Below, piece after piece: positions 33,620 to 43,392 of a DNA stretch of 64,000 nucleotides. The position numbers and the translations under genes were made by a program. Origin of the DNA: Actinospica sp035552695. GTDB taxonomy: Bacteria; Actinomycetota; Actinomycetes; Streptomycetales; Catenulisporaceae. The stretch is from the NCBI RefSeq assembly GCF_035552695.1, contig NZ_DASZKT010000093.1, positions 62,001-126,000 on the forward strand, written 5' to 3'. The notes under the pieces are model-generated. The model was not told the origin of the DNA. It searched no databases and was given only the letters and a program-made list of their open reading frames with translations. How positions within the stretch are numbered: position 1 is the stretch's first letter; each line of letters opens with the position of its first letter.

Positions 33620-36004
33620 CTAGCCCACGCCCTCGCACGGTGCCTTCTCGGGCTCCAGCACGACGAGTTCCTTCGTGGCGCGGGTCAGCGCGACGTAGAG
33701 GTCGTTCAGGCCGCGCGCGCCGTTCGCCGCGATGGCGTCCGGGTCGACGAGGACCACGCTGTCGAACTCCAAGCCCTTCGACTGACGCGCCGTCAGCACG
33801 ACCGTGCGCTGCTCCAGGTCCGGCTCCTCGCCCGACGCCGCGGCCGGCACCAGGTCGGCCACGGCCTGCGCGAACTCGGCCGCGCGGCGGTCCGGCACGA
33901 TGACCGCGAGCCTGCCCTCGCCGACCGACGCGTCCTGCTCCCGCGCGACCTCGGCGAGCCGCGCGGCCAGCTCGTCCGCCGGGACGGACTCCTGCCGCGG
34001 CTTAATCCCCGACTCGCGCACCGACGTCGGCGGCCGCGTTCCGGGGTTGATGCGCTCCAGTACCTCGGCCGCCAGGTCCATGATCTCGCGCGGCGTACGG
34101 TAGTTGACCGTCAGCTCCGCGGCGCGCCAGCGGTCCCCGACGAAGGGTTCGAGCATCCCGCGCCAGGAGTCCGCGCCCGCCGGGTCGCCGGTCTGGGCGA
34201 CGTCGCCGACCAGGGTCATCGACCGGCTCGGGCAACGGCGCATCAGCAGCCGCCACGCCATCGCGGACAGTTCCTGCGCCTCGTCCACGATGATGTGGCC
34301 GAAGGTCCAGGTGCGGTCGGCCGTCGCGCGTTCGGCGATCGTGCGCAGGTCCCGCTCGGCCTGCAGGTCGGCCAGCTCCTCGGCGTTGATGATGTCCGCC
34401 GCGCTGATGATCTCCTCGCGCGAGTCCTCCTCGTCCGTCGAGCGCGAACCGACCAGCACGTCCAGCACGCCCTGCGCGTACGCGATCTCCTTGCGCCGCC
34501 GCAGCTCCCGCGCCGCGCGCTCCGAGTCGAACGCGCCGAGCACTTCGGCGGCCTCATCCAGCAGCGGCACGTCCGCGATCGTCCATGCGTCCCCGTGCGC
34601 CTCGCGCAGCGCGGTGCGTTCCTCCAGCGTGAGCTGCGGGGCCACCTCGTCCAGCAGGTACGGCGAGGTGAACAGCTCGGTCAGCAGCCGTTGCGGGGTC
34701 AACTCGGGCCACAACCAGGTGAGCGCCGCCTGCACCGCGGGCTCCTGCTCCAGCGAGCGACGCAGCTCCGCGCGGTCCACGGTCCGGCCCAGGCTCTCGT
34801 TGAGGTCCGCGTCCTCGCCTTCTATGACCAGGCCGTTCTCCTGCAGGTCCTGCGAGATCGCCTCGACCACCGCGCGGGTGACGTCGTCGAACGGGTCGCG
34901 CGTCAGCCGCTCGGCCGCCTGGTCGACCAGCACGTCCATGATCGAGTCCACGAACACCGGCCGCGCGAGGTTGTGCGGCTCCTCGGTGTCCAGCGCCTTC
35001 TCCCGGGCCCGGGCGCACGTGTCCCGGTCCAGCCGGTAGCCGACGCCGTCCACCACCACGTTCAGCGGCTCGTCCTCCTCCGGCAGTTGGCGCAGGGCCC
35101 TGATCGCGCTCTCGACCACCTCGGCCATCACCATGCGGCCCTTGATCTCGGCGACGTACGGCGATTCCACGCGCCGGGTGCTGACGCCGGGGAAGAGCTC
35201 GCCGACCGTGAGCAGCGCCGCGCTGGTCTCGCCGAGGGCGGGGAGCACGTGCGAGATGTAGCGCAGGAAGGTCGGGTTCGGCCCGACGATGAGCACGCCG
35301 CGCCGGGCCAGCCGCTCGCGGTGCGTGTAGAGCAGGTACGCGGCGCGGTGCAGGGCGACCGCGGTCTTGCCGGTGCCGGGTCCGCCCTGGACCACGAGGA
35401 TGCCGCGCAGCTCGTCGCGGATCACGGCGTCCTGCTCGGACTGGATGGTCTCGACGACGTCGCGCATCCGGCCGGTCCGCGCGGAGGTGAGCGAGGCGAG
35501 CAGCGCGGCCTCGCCGACCAGCGGGGACGAGGAATCAGCGGTCGAGGTGTCGTCGAGCACCCCGCGGCCGAGCGCGTCGTCGTCGATGCCGGTCACGGTC
35601 CGCAGCCGCGTGTGGATGTGCCGCCGACGCCGAACGCCGAGCGGCACGGCACTGGTCGCGGTGTAGAAGGCGCGGGACGCCGGGGCGCGCCAGTCGATCA
35701 GCAGCGGCTCGTAGTCGTCCTCGTCGTCCAGGATCCCGATACGGCCGATGTAGCGGCGGTCGCCGGACTCGAGGTCCAGCCGACCGAAGCAGAGCCCGTC
35801 CTCGGCCGCGTCCAGCTGCACGAGCCGGCTGCCGTACTCGCGGGTGGCCACGTCCCGTTCCACCAGGTGCTGGGCGGTCCCCGTGGCCGCCTCGCCGATG
35901 CGCGCCAGATCGGCCGTGGCCCGTCCCCGCAGGCCGTCGAGGCGACCGTAGAGCATGCTCACGTACTGCTGCTCGCGGGTGACTTCGTCGGATTCGCTTG
36001 ACAT
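33620..36004 (-). CDS. helD: HelD-like UvrD-family ATPase (RNA polymerase recycling factor)
   Basis: A 794-residue superfamily 1 helicase-like protein of the HelD group, which displaces stalled RNA polymerase from DNA. The N-terminal coiled-coil arm (about 10-60) precedes the Walker A GGPGTGKTAVAL (about 207-217). Motif II reads IIVDEAQELS, motif III VGDVAQTGDP and motif VI VALTRATKELVVL. The start at 36004 is chosen, with another ATG at 36016. No rifamycin-associated element was seen upstream, so this is more likely the housekeeping HelD type than the rifamycin-resistance HelR. Confidence 0.9.
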   Translation of the reverse strand: MSSESDEVTREQQYVSMLYGRLDGLRGRATADLARIGEAATGTAQHLVERDVATREYGSRLVQLDAAEDGLCFGRLDLESGDRRYIGRIGILDDEDDYEPLLIDWRAPASRAFYTATSAVPLGVRRRRHIHTRLRTVTGIDDDALGRGVLDDTSTADSSSPLVGEAALLASLTSARTGRMRDVVETIQSEQDAVIRDELRGILVVQGGPGTGKTAVALHRAAYLLYTHRERLARRGVLIVGPNPTFLRYISHVLPALGETSAALLTVGELFPGVSTRRVESPYVAEIKGRMVMAEVVESAIRALRQLPEEDEPLNVVVDGVGYRLDRDTCARAREKALDTEEPHNLARPVFVDSIMDVLVDQAAERLTRDPFDDVTRAVVEAISQDLQENGLVIEGEDADLNESLGRTVDRAELRRSLEQEPAVQAALTWLWPELTPQRLLTELFTSPYLLDEVAPQLTLEERTALREAHGDAWTIADVPLLDEAAEVLGAFDSERAARELRRRKEIAYAQGVLDVLVGSRSTDEEDSREEIISAADIINAEELADLQAERDLRTIAERATADRTWTFGHIIVDEAQELSAMAWRLLMRRCPSRSMTLVGDVAQTGDPAGADSWRGMLEPFVGDRWRAAELTVNYRTPREIMDLAAEVLERINPGTRPPTSVRESGIKPRQESVPADELAARLAEVAREQDASVGEGRLAVIVPDRRAAEFAQAVADLVPAAASGEEPDLEQRTVVLTARQSKGLEFDSVVLVDPDAIAANGARGLNDLYVALTRATKELVVLEPEKAPCEGVG

Positions 36005-36258
36005 CCCACTCCCCATGCGCTAGTTTTAGTGCCGAGCCGTTCTGTGGTTCCTTTTTGTGCTGCGCGAAAAATCTGAGACTTCAGCGTAGCACATTCCTCC
36101 GCTCTAAACGCTTCTGCCGCCGAACCGGCGAATTCCCCATGGCGAACGGGTGCCCTCGCGTAACCCCGCCCGGTTTCTCTGCGGATATTCATATCCATCG
36201 CCGTAGTGTCGCTGAGGTCAACTGACGGCCCATCACCGCGACGCGAAGTGAATCCGCC

Positions 36259-39200
36259 ATGAGTAGAAGTCCGCTGAGAGCGGCGCTGACCCGCTCGGCC
36301 CTCGGTCTGTGTGTCCTGCTGGCCGGACAGGCGGCATTCGTCGTCCCGGCGGCGCACGCGGGCGCCGGCGACGGTCCGCTGACCGTGCGCGTGGTCCACA
36401 GCATCGCCGGGAACGGCGCGTACGACCCGGCCGTCGATGTCGGTATCCCGAGCGCGTCAGTGCAGGTCACCGACGCCTCCGGGCATACCGTGAGCGGCGT
36501 GACCGGCTCCGGCGGCACGCTCGCCGTGAACCTCGGCGGGCTGAGCGGCGGGCACTACCGGGTGCGGGTGGCCGCGCCGACCGGCAGCGCCCTCGTGCCC
36601 GCTCCGGCCGGCAAGGGGCTGTCCGGCCTGACCGACTTCGCGGACGTCTCGGGTGGCAAGGCCGCGAATCCGGTGATGGGCCTGTGGAATCCCGGCACCT
36701 ACTGCCAGGCCGACCCCACCCTCGTCTCCTGCGACCTGCAGCGCGGCGACCAGACGTCGGGCCTCGGGCTCTTCTCCTTCCACGCCGTCAGCGGCACCTC
36801 GGCGACCGCGCCGGGCGGCCCGTACACGCGGCTGAGCAAGGCCGGCGACCAGGGGAGCGTCTTCGGTATCGGCACCGACCGCTCCGGCAACGTCTTCGCC
36901 GGCACCTACGTCAAGCGGCACACCGGCTACGGGCCCGCGGGCAATGTGAACGCCGTCTACCGGTACAACGTGAATGATGCGAGCGCGGGTGTGTCCACCT
37001 TCGTCACCCTGCCCGGCACGCTCGCCAAGCACACTGAATTCGACGTCTTCGACCCGGCGAACAAGATCCCGTACGTCGACGACAACGACGTCTACAACGA
37101 TGTCGGCAGGAGGGGAATCGGCGGCGTCGCGGTCTCCGGCGACGGCAGCACGCTCTACGCCGTGGACCTCAACGACTCGTCGCTCTACACCGTGCCGATC
37201 AACGGAGCCGGCTCCTCGGTGACCCCGGGCACGGCGACCGGCGTGCCGATCCCGCGGCCGTCCGCGAACTGCGCCGGCGACTGGCACCCCTTCGGCCTCG
37301 GCGTGAGCAGTTCGACCGTATACGTCGGCGGCGTCTGCGGCGCGGAGACCACGACCTTCAACCCGCTTGTCCCCTGGGGCGACCCGAGCCGGGAATACGC
37401 GTTCGTATACCGCTACTTCAACGGCCGATTCACCCAGATCCTCGACTTCCCGCTGAACTTTCCGCGCGGCTGCGCCTACCGGTTCAAGACACCGACCCCC
37501 GGGAACTGCAAGCCGCAGCTCGGCGGCACGCTCAGCGCCGACTGGGAGGCCTGGAACCAGCGCACGCCGACCGCGGGCAAGTTCGGCTTCAGCAGCGCCC
37601 CGCAACCCATGCTGACCAGCATCGACGTAACCGACGACGGGGGACTCGACCTCGGTTTCCGTGACCGCTACCCGGACATGGAGGGCAGCTACCTCCACCG
37701 CCACAACAGCTCCAGCGACCAGACCATCGCGGTCGGCGCCGGCGACCTGCTCAGGGCATGCGTCGACAACGGCACGTACTCGCTGGAGAGCGGAGGCGAG
37801 TGCGGCTCCACCAACGGCGCGGCGCCGGGCAACGGCCTCGGTCCCGGCGGAGGCGAGTTCTTCACGAACATCTGGAACGGCCCCGACGCCGTCCACGACC
37901 ACACGGCGACCGGCGGCACCACGTACCTGCTGGGCTACGACCACGAGTGGAGCACACTGTACGACCCCTTCGACAGCGACTCGTGGCGCAACGGCGTGAA
38001 CCTGTACGGCGCGAGCGGATCGCCGTCGCAGGGCATTGAGGTCGGCGGTTCCGCGCTCAACAAGAACGTCACGTTCGGCGAGGGCAACAGCCTCGCCGAC
38101 CTGGAGAAGCTGTGCGACGCGGCGCCCGTGCAGATCGGCGACCGGGTCTGGTTCGACGGCGACCGCACTGGGACTCAGGGCCCTGCGGAGCCGGGCGTGG
38201 CCGGAGTCAAGGTCACGCTCAAGGACGCGAGCGGCAACACCGTCGCCTCCACGACGACTGACGCGAACGGCGCGTACTACTTCGGCACGTCCGACGGCGT
38301 GAAGCCGAATACGACGTACTCGGTCGCGTTCGACTACTCCGGCGCCACCGGGCTTCCGGCCGGAGTGACCGCCGCCGAGCTGAGCTGGACGACGCGGAAC
38401 GCCGGTTCCGACCGCTGCCTCGATTCCGACGTGAATTCGTCCGGCGTGGCCACGGTCACGGTCGGCAAGGCGGGCGACGTGAACCACTGCGTCGACGCGG
38501 GTCTGGTCGGCGGTCCGCAGAACTCGATCGGTGACCGCGTCTGGTTCGACGCGAACCACAACGGCGTCCAGGACGGCGGCGAGCCCGGCATCGGCGGCGT
38601 GAAGGCCACGCTGGAGGACGCCTCGGGATCGGCGATCGCGACCACGACGACTGACTCCATCGGCTACTACGAGTTCTCCAACCTGCCGAACGGCCGCTAC
38701 CGGGTCTGCTTCGACAAGTCGACGCTGCCCGCGCAGTACTCGGACGGCTCATTCACGAACCAGGATGCCGCGGGCGGCAACGGCACCGACTCGGCTGCCG
38801 ATCCGTCGACCGGCTGCACCGGCTACGTGACACTCGACCCGGACCACCGACACGACTCGACCCGGGACGCGGGCATCGTGACGCCGCCGAACGTGATCGG
38901 CCACCGCGTCTGGTTCGACAGGCACGGCGACGGGATCGACGATCCGGGCGATCCGGGCGTCGGCGGAATCAAGACCACGCTGGTCAACGCCGCCGGAACG
39001 ACGATCGCGAGCACGGCCACTGATTCCCACGGCATGTATCGGTTCGCGAACGTGCCCGACGGCGGGTACAGGGTCTGCTTCGACAAGAGCACGTTCCCCG
39101 CGGGCGACGGCCTCACGATGGCCGACGTGCACGGCGGCGACGGCACCGACTCGTCGGCCGACCAGCAGACCGGCTGCACCGACCCGGTGACGCTCGGACC

Positions 39201-39384
39201 CTGGCACCGGGTGAACCTGACGCGCGACGCCGGCCTGGCCAAGGTGCCGATCGCGCCGTCCGGCCCGGGCGGGATGCTGGCCAGGACGGGTCTCAGCCTG
39301 CCGATGACCGGACTGCTCGTGATCGCGCTCGGCTCGCTGGCCGGAGCGGCGTATCTGCTGCTGCGGCGGAAGCGGGAGGCCTGA
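36259..39384 (+). CDS. Cell-surface protein with SdrD-B repeats and sortase motif
   Basis: A 1041-residue surface protein. Signal peptide to about residue 36; a 580-residue N-terminal region with YVDDNDVYNDVGRRGIGGVAV and many Gly/Asp/Asn turns; then three SdrD-B-like beta modules at about 625-752, 757-872 and 880-1000, each starting IGDRVWFD or IGHRVWFD. The C-terminus has LARTG (1007-1011), then LPMTG (1014-1018), a hydrophobic helix and RRKREA, so it is sorted by sortase, probably the actinobacterial class E. The next gene overlaps by one base. Confidence 0.9.
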   Translation: MSRSPLRAALTRSALGLCVLLAGQAAFVVPAAHAGAGDGPLTVRVVHSIAGNGAYDPAVDVGIPSASVQVTDASGHTVSGVTGSGGTLAVNLGGLSGGHYRVRVAAPTGSALVPAPAGKGLSGLTDFADVSGGKAANPVMGLWNPGTYCQADPTLVSCDLQRGDQTSGLGLFSFHAVSGTSATAPGGPYTRLSKAGDQGSVFGIGTDRSGNVFAGTYVKRHTGYGPAGNVNAVYRYNVNDASAGVSTFVTLPGTLAKHTEFDVFDPANKIPYVDDNDVYNDVGRRGIGGVAVSGDGSTLYAVDLNDSSLYTVPINGAGSSVTPGTATGVPIPRPSANCAGDWHPFGLGVSSSTVYVGGVCGAETTTFNPLVPWGDPSREYAFVYRYFNGRFTQILDFPLNFPRGCAYRFKTPTPGNCKPQLGGTLSADWEAWNQRTPTAGKFGFSSAPQPMLTSIDVTDDGGLDLGFRDRYPDMEGSYLHRHNSSSDQTIAVGAGDLLRACVDNGTYSLESGGECGSTNGAAPGNGLGPGGGEFFTNIWNGPDAVHDHTATGGTTYLLGYDHEWSTLYDPFDSDSWRNGVNLYGASGSPSQGIEVGGSALNKNVTFGEGNSLADLEKLCDAAPVQIGDRVWFDGDRTGTQGPAEPGVAGVKVTLKDASGNTVASTTTDANGAYYFGTSDGVKPNTTYSVAFDYSGATGLPAGVTAAELSWTTRNAGSDRCLDSDVNSSGVATVTVGKAGDVNHCVDAGLVGGPQNSIGDRVWFDANHNGVQDGGEPGIGGVKATLEDASGSAIATTTTDSIGYYEFSNLPNGRYRVCFDKSTLPAQYSDGSFTNQDAAGGNGTDSAADPSTGCTGYVTLDPDHRHDSTRDAGIVTPPNVIGHRVWFDRHGDGIDDPGDPGVGGIKTTLVNAAGTTIASTATDSHGMYRFANVPDGGYRVCFDKSTFPAGDGLTMADVHGGDGTDSSADQQTGCTDPVTLGPWHRVNLTRDAGLAKVPIAPSGPGGMLARTGLSLPMTGLLVIALGSLAGAAYLLLRRKREA

Positions 39385-40088
39385 TGAAGCGGACCATCGC
39401 CATCGCGGGATCTCTCGTGATCGCGGCAGCCCTCGGCGCGGCTCTATGCCTTACGACCCTGCCCGATCAGGACCCTGCCTCCGCGCTGACCGCGTCGCAG
39501 GCCGACCTGCTCGCCGGTGCGCGCCTCGACGACTACCAGAACGGCGTCACCGCGATCGACGCCACGATCCCGGTCAGCGGCCAGGATTTCCGGCTCGACG
39601 GCCGCGTGGACTGGAAAGCCCACCTCGGCTACGCGACGCTCGCCGCGCAGCCGGGTCAGGGTGGCGGAACCGAACTACTCCAGTGGACGCCCAACGGGAT
39701 CGCCGTGCGGGGGAGTTGGAGCGGCCTCCCGCCCGCGACGCCCCCGGCCGACGGCTGGATGGTCCGCCGATGGCAGCGAGGCGCCGACCTCGACACCGCG
39801 CTGCAGCTCATCCTCGACCTCGGATCCGACCGGCCGGAGAGCGCGCGGCTGCTCCAGCGGTCGGGTGCCAGTGTCCTGCGACGCGACAGCATCGGAAACG
39901 GACCCGTCACCGTCTTCGCCGGACCGCCCGAGGCCCCGACCGGCGCCGCGCACACCCGCTACTGGGTCTCCGACGCCGGCACGCTGCGCCGTTTCGAGGC
40001 GCTCGTCGACGGTTCGACCACGTGGGCGCGCGTCGACCTGGCCCCGGGATCGGCCGCGCCCGTCCCACACATCCCGGCTGCGCAGTGA
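39384..40088 (+). CDS. Secreted partner of the SdrD-B surface protein
   Basis: A 234-residue hypothetical protein starting at the last base of the surface protein gene (TGATG), so the pair is translationally coupled. An N-terminal hydrophobic segment (about residues 5-24) contains a Cys at 22 but not a clear lipobox, so it is a membrane anchor or uncleaved signal. The remainder is hydrophilic with segments DWKAHLGYATLAAQ, LLQWTPNGIAVRGSW and ARYWVSDAGTLRRFEALV-like, reminiscent of LppX/LprAFG-type lipid-carrier folds but without a firm match. Function unknown. Confidence 0.8.
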   Translation: MKRTIAIAGSLVIAAALGAALCLTTLPDQDPASALTASQADLLAGARLDDYQNGVTAIDATIPVSGQDFRLDGRVDWKAHLGYATLAAQPGQGGGTELLQWTPNGIAVRGSWSGLPPATPPADGWMVRRWQRGADLDTALQLILDLGSDRPESARLLQRSGASVLRRDSIGNGPVTVFAGPPEAPTGAAHTRYWVSDAGTLRRFEALVDGSTTWARVDLAPGSAAPVPHIPAAQ

Positions 40089-40102
40089 ACGCCCATTTAT
40101 GT

Positions 40103-40231
40103 CTATTCAGTGTCGATCTGCCAGCCGAGGCTTGGTCGCGGCGCCTGCTCGGTCCAGATCGTCTTCCCAGTGGCCGTGTGCCGCGTACCCCACCTCGTGG
40201 TCGGCTGCGCGACGAGCATCAAGCCCCGGCT
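40103..40231 (-). pseudogene. C-terminal remnant of an ATP-binding (anti-sigma-like) protein
   Basis: About 43 codons read SRGLMLV, TTRWGTRHTATGKTIWTEQ, then a stop at 40103. The pattern RGLxLVxxLxxRWGTRHTxxGKTxWxE is the end of actinobacterial HATPase_c_2/RsbW-like ATP-binding proteins. No N-terminal ATP pocket lies upstream; the frame enters the start of the GNAT gene. It is a truncated remnant. Confidence 0.6.
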
Positions 40232-40281
40232 TCGCGGCTTTCGTCCGGCGCAGTGGATGACCAAGCTGTTGGATGGTCTGC

Positions 40282-40833
40282 ATGACGCCGCCCATGACAT
40301 TGACTGTGGAATCCACTCCGACAGCGCCGGCCCTGACCCTCCGCCCCTGGCAGGACTCGGACATTCCCGCGATTGTCGCCGCCCACCGCGACGAGACGAT
40401 GCGCCGCTGGTTGATGCGTTCCATCGACAACGAGGACGAGGCCCGCGCCTGGCTCGCCGACCAGGACGCGGGCTGGATGGACGACACCCATCTGAGCTGG
40501 GCCATCGAAGAGGACGGCACGGTCGTCGGCCACTTCGTCATCAAGGCGGCCAACCCGCCGGAGACGCTCGCGACCGGCGTGGGCTATTGGACGATCGTCG
40601 AAGCCCGCGGCAAGGGCATCGCCTCGCGCTGCGTCGAGACCGCCACCGAGTGGCTGTTCAGCGGGCAGGACGTGATACCCGCCGACGAGATCGAACTGCT
40701 GCACACAGTCGGCAACGAGGGCTCGTGCCGCGTCGCTCAGAAGTGCGGTTACGTCCTCTGCTCAGTGCTCCCGCCGCTGCCGCCGAAGTTCCCGAACGAG
40801 GCACACCGGCACCTCCGCAAGCGGCCCGCGTAA
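40282..40833 (+). CDS. GNAT acetyltransferase (RimJ/RimL type)
   Basis: A 183-residue GNAT enzyme. It begins with a short leader, then LTLRPWQDSDIPAIVAAHRDETMRRWL, AIEEDGTVVGHFVIKA and the acetyl-CoA loop EARGKGIASRCVETATEWLF; the final NEGSCRVAQKCGYVL is typical of ribosomal-protein or small-molecule acetyltransferases. ATG 40282 is taken; ATGs at 40273 and 40294 share the frame. Substrate unknown. The gene sits over the remnant described above. Confidence 0.87.
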   Translation: MTPPMTLTVESTPTAPALTLRPWQDSDIPAIVAAHRDETMRRWLMRSIDNEDEARAWLADQDAGWMDDTHLSWAIEEDGTVVGHFVIKAANPPETLATGVGYWTIVEARGKGIASRCVETATEWLFSGQDVIPADEIELLHTVGNEGSCRVAQKCGYVLCSVLPPLPPKFPNEAHRHLRKRPA

Positions 40834-40869
40834 GCGGCGGCGTGTTCTTGTCCCCGCGGATGCCGCACG

Positions 40870-42147
40870 TTAGAGCTGGAACAGGGTTTCGACGAACTCG
40901 TTGCGGAATTTGCCTTCGGGGTCGTGGCGGAGGAGGAGTTCGCGGAAGGCGGCGGCCTTGGGGTAGGTCGCGAGGGCGGCCTGGGGGGTGGCGACGAAGA
41001 CCTTTGCCCAGTGGGGGCGGGCGGCGAGGGGGAGGAGGGCGTCCTCCATGGCGGCGAGGACGGGGGTGACGGCGGCCCGGTCGGGGTGCCAGGTGAAGTG
41101 CAGGGCGAAGCAGTCGCGCTGGTAGGCGGGGCTGAGCCAGAGGTCGTCGGCGGCGATGGTGCGGATCTCGGACGTCAGCACGATGGGGGCGATCCTGCTG
41201 CCGAGACGGCGCATGGCTTCGAAGGCCTCGGCGGCTCGTTCGCGGGGGACGAAGTACTCCGACTGGAGCTCGTCGCCGTTGCTGGGGGTGAACTCGGGCC
41301 GGAAGTGCGGCAGGCGCTCGAACCAGGGGCCCGGCACGCCGAGTTGTTCGGTGCAGTTCTCGGCGGGCATGCCGGGGACGGGGTGCGCGGCGTGGTCGGC
41401 GAGGGTCCCGCCGAGCCAGCTCGGTTGCGGGGCAACGGGATCCGCGTCGCGGTCCACGCGGAGCTTGAGCCAGACGTCGGCCCGTCCGCTGGCCCAGTTC
41501 ATGAACGCGCTGACGCTGTATCCGGCCGCGAACACGTCCTCGTGCTTCTCGATCACTTCGTCGAGCGATGTGTCCTGATATACGTACTGCGCGACGTCGA
41601 AGGTCGGTTTGACGTCGACGGTCAGGTGCGTGACGACGCCGAGCGCGCCGAGGGCCACGGGAGCGCCGGGGAAGTCGTCGTCGATGCCGCGGGCGAGCTC
41701 GACCACGTCGCCGTGCGCGTTGACGAGCCGCATCGCGCGGATGTAGGCGGCGAGGTTCTGGTTGGCGTCGCCCGAACCGTGCGTCGCGGTGGTGCAGGCG
41801 CCGGCGAGGGAGATGTGCGGCAGGGAGGGCAGGTTGGCGAGCGCGAAGCCCGCGGCGTGCAGGCGCGTGGAGATCTCGGCCAGGCGCATGCCGGCGGCCA
41901 CGGTCGCCGTGCCCGCCGCCGCGTCGACCTCGACCTCGGCGGGCATGTCGCCGAGCAGCACGAGGTCGCCGTGCGTGTCGGCGATGCGGTTGAACGAGTG
42001 GCCGGTGCCGAGCACCCGGACCGCCTCGGCGTCGGCGACCACGCGGCGGAGCTCGTCGAGCGTCGTCGGCCGGTGCACCCGTGCGGCGCGGAACTCGACG
42101 TTGCGGGCCCAGTTGCGGACTACTTCGCGCGGGTCGTTCTCGCTCAT
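40870..42147 (-). CDS. FAD-linked sugar alcohol/lactone oxidase (AldO-like)
   Basis: A 425-residue flavoprotein of the aldonolactone/alditol oxidase family, oxidising polyols or lactones with oxygen. The FAD-binding region holds VRVLGTGHSFNRIADT, where His carries or contacts the flavin in family members, and LPSLPHISLAGACTTATHGSG. The C-terminal DPEGKFRNEFVETLF is typical. The ATG at 42147 is preferred to the upstream frame start at 42483, which overlaps mscR. It is divergent from mscR. Confidence 0.9.
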   Translation of the reverse strand: MSENDPREVVRNWARNVEFRAARVHRPTTLDELRRVVADAEAVRVLGTGHSFNRIADTHGDLVLLGDMPAEVEVDAAAGTATVAAGMRLAEISTRLHAAGFALANLPSLPHISLAGACTTATHGSGDANQNLAAYIRAMRLVNAHGDVVELARGIDDDFPGAPVALGALGVVTHLTVDVKPTFDVAQYVYQDTSLDEVIEKHEDVFAAGYSVSAFMNWASGRADVWLKLRVDRDADPVAPQPSWLGGTLADHAAHPVPGMPAENCTEQLGVPGPWFERLPHFRPEFTPSNGDELQSEYFVPRERAAEAFEAMRRLGSRIAPIVLTSEIRTIAADDLWLSPAYQRDCFALHFTWHPDRAAVTPVLAAMEDALLPLAARPHWAKVFVATPQAALATYPKAAAFRELLLRHDPEGKFRNEFVETLFQL

Positions 42148-42294
42148 CGGTCGTGAACTCCAAGAAACCAGGGTCGGGTCTGTGAGCGTTAACAAGATAC
42201 CGTGTGCGGCGCCGGTTGAATATTCCGGCCGGATCGTGGGCAGCGACCTGTAAGGAACCCGGCCGTCCGGCGGGGTCGGGAAGGGAGCGCTGCG

Positions 42295-43380
42295 ATGACG
42301 CAGCAGGTCCGAGGGGTCATCGCCCGCACCGCCCGCGAGCCGGTGCGCATCGAGACGGTCACGATCCCGGATCCGGGGCCCGGCGAGGCCGTCGTGAAGG
42401 TGATCACCTGCGGCGTGTGCCACACCGACCTGCACTATCGCGAGGGCGGCATCAGCGACGACTTTCCGTTCCTGCTCGGCCACGAGGCCGCCGGGATCGT
42501 CGAGGAGGTCGGCGCCGGGGTGACGGACGTGGCGCCCGGCGACTTCGTGATCCTGAACTGGCGTGCGGTCTGCGGGCAGTGCCGCGCGTGCCGCCGGGGA
42601 CGGCCGTGGTACTGCTTCAACACCTTCAACGCCAAGCGGAAGATGACGCTGGCGGACGGGACCGAGCTCAGTCCCGCGCTCGGCATCGGCGCGTTCGCGG
42701 AGAAGACGCTCGTCGCCGCGGGCCAGTGCACGAAGGTCGACCCGGCCGCGTCGCCAGCCGCCGCGGGGCTGCTCGGCTGCGGAGTGATGGCCGGGCTCGG
42801 CGCGGCGCTGAACACCGGCAACGTCGGGCGTGGCGACACGGTCGCGGTGATCGGCTGCGGCGGCGTGGGGACGGCGGCCGTCGTCGGGTCGCGGCTCGGC
42901 GGCGCGTCCCAGATCATCGCCGTGGACATCGACGACCGGAAGCTCGATCAGGCCGCGAAGCTCGGCGCCACGTCCACCGTGAACGCGGACGAGACCGATC
43001 CGGTCGAGGCGATCCGCGAGCTGACCGGTGGCTTCGGCGCCGACGTGGTGATCGACGCCGTCGGCCGCCCGGAGACGTATCGGCAGGCCTTCTACGCGCG
43101 CGACCTGGCCGGAACGGTCGTGCTCGTCGGCGTGCCGACGCCTGAGATGCGCCTCGAACTGCCGCTGCTGGACGTCTTCGGCCGCGGCGGCGCGCTCAAA
43201 TCCTCCTGGTACGGCGACTGTCTGCCGTCCCGCGACTTCCCGATGCTCATCGACCTCTACCTGCAGGGCCGGCTGGACCTCGACGCGTTCGTCTCCGAGA
43301 CGATCGCGCTGGACGGGATCGAGGACGCGTTCGCCCGGATGCGGGACGGCGATGTGCTGCGGTCGGTGGTCGAGCTCTGA
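42295..43380 (+). CDS. mscR: S-(hydroxymethyl)mycothiol dehydrogenase
   Basis: A 361-residue zinc alcohol dehydrogenase of the mycothiol-dependent formaldehyde dehydrogenase group, which oxidises S-hydroxymethylmycothiol or reduces S-nitrosomycothiol. Catalytic zinc: CGVCHTDLHYREGG and GHEAAG; structural zinc: VCGQCRACRRGRPWYC; NAD site: VIGCGGVGTAAVVG. The typical downstream metallo-hydrolase partner is absent and a minus-strand transporter follows. Its presence shows that the organism makes mycothiol. Confidence 0.95.
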   Translation: MTQQVRGVIARTAREPVRIETVTIPDPGPGEAVVKVITCGVCHTDLHYREGGISDDFPFLLGHEAAGIVEEVGAGVTDVAPGDFVILNWRAVCGQCRACRRGRPWYCFNTFNAKRKMTLADGTELSPALGIGAFAEKTLVAAGQCTKVDPAASPAAAGLLGCGVMAGLGAALNTGNVGRGDTVAVIGCGGVGTAAVVGSRLGGASQIIAVDIDDRKLDQAAKLGATSTVNADETDPVEAIRELTGGFGADVVIDAVGRPETYRQAFYARDLAGTVVLVGVPTPEMRLELPLLDVFGRGGALKSSWYGDCLPSRDFPMLIDLYLQGRLDLDAFVSETIALDGIEDAFARMRDGDVLRSVVEL

Positions 43381-43392
43381 CGTTCCGGATGC

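Noticed and set aside
36017..36258. Possible rifamycin-associated element upstream of helD
   Set aside because: The GGGGCTTGCGGCAAGGCCC type dyad is not found, so a HelR-type resistance role is not supported.
36457..38559. 700-codon minus-strand frame opposite the surface protein
   Set aside because: Antisense shadow; the plus-strand protein has signal peptide, repeats and sorting motif.
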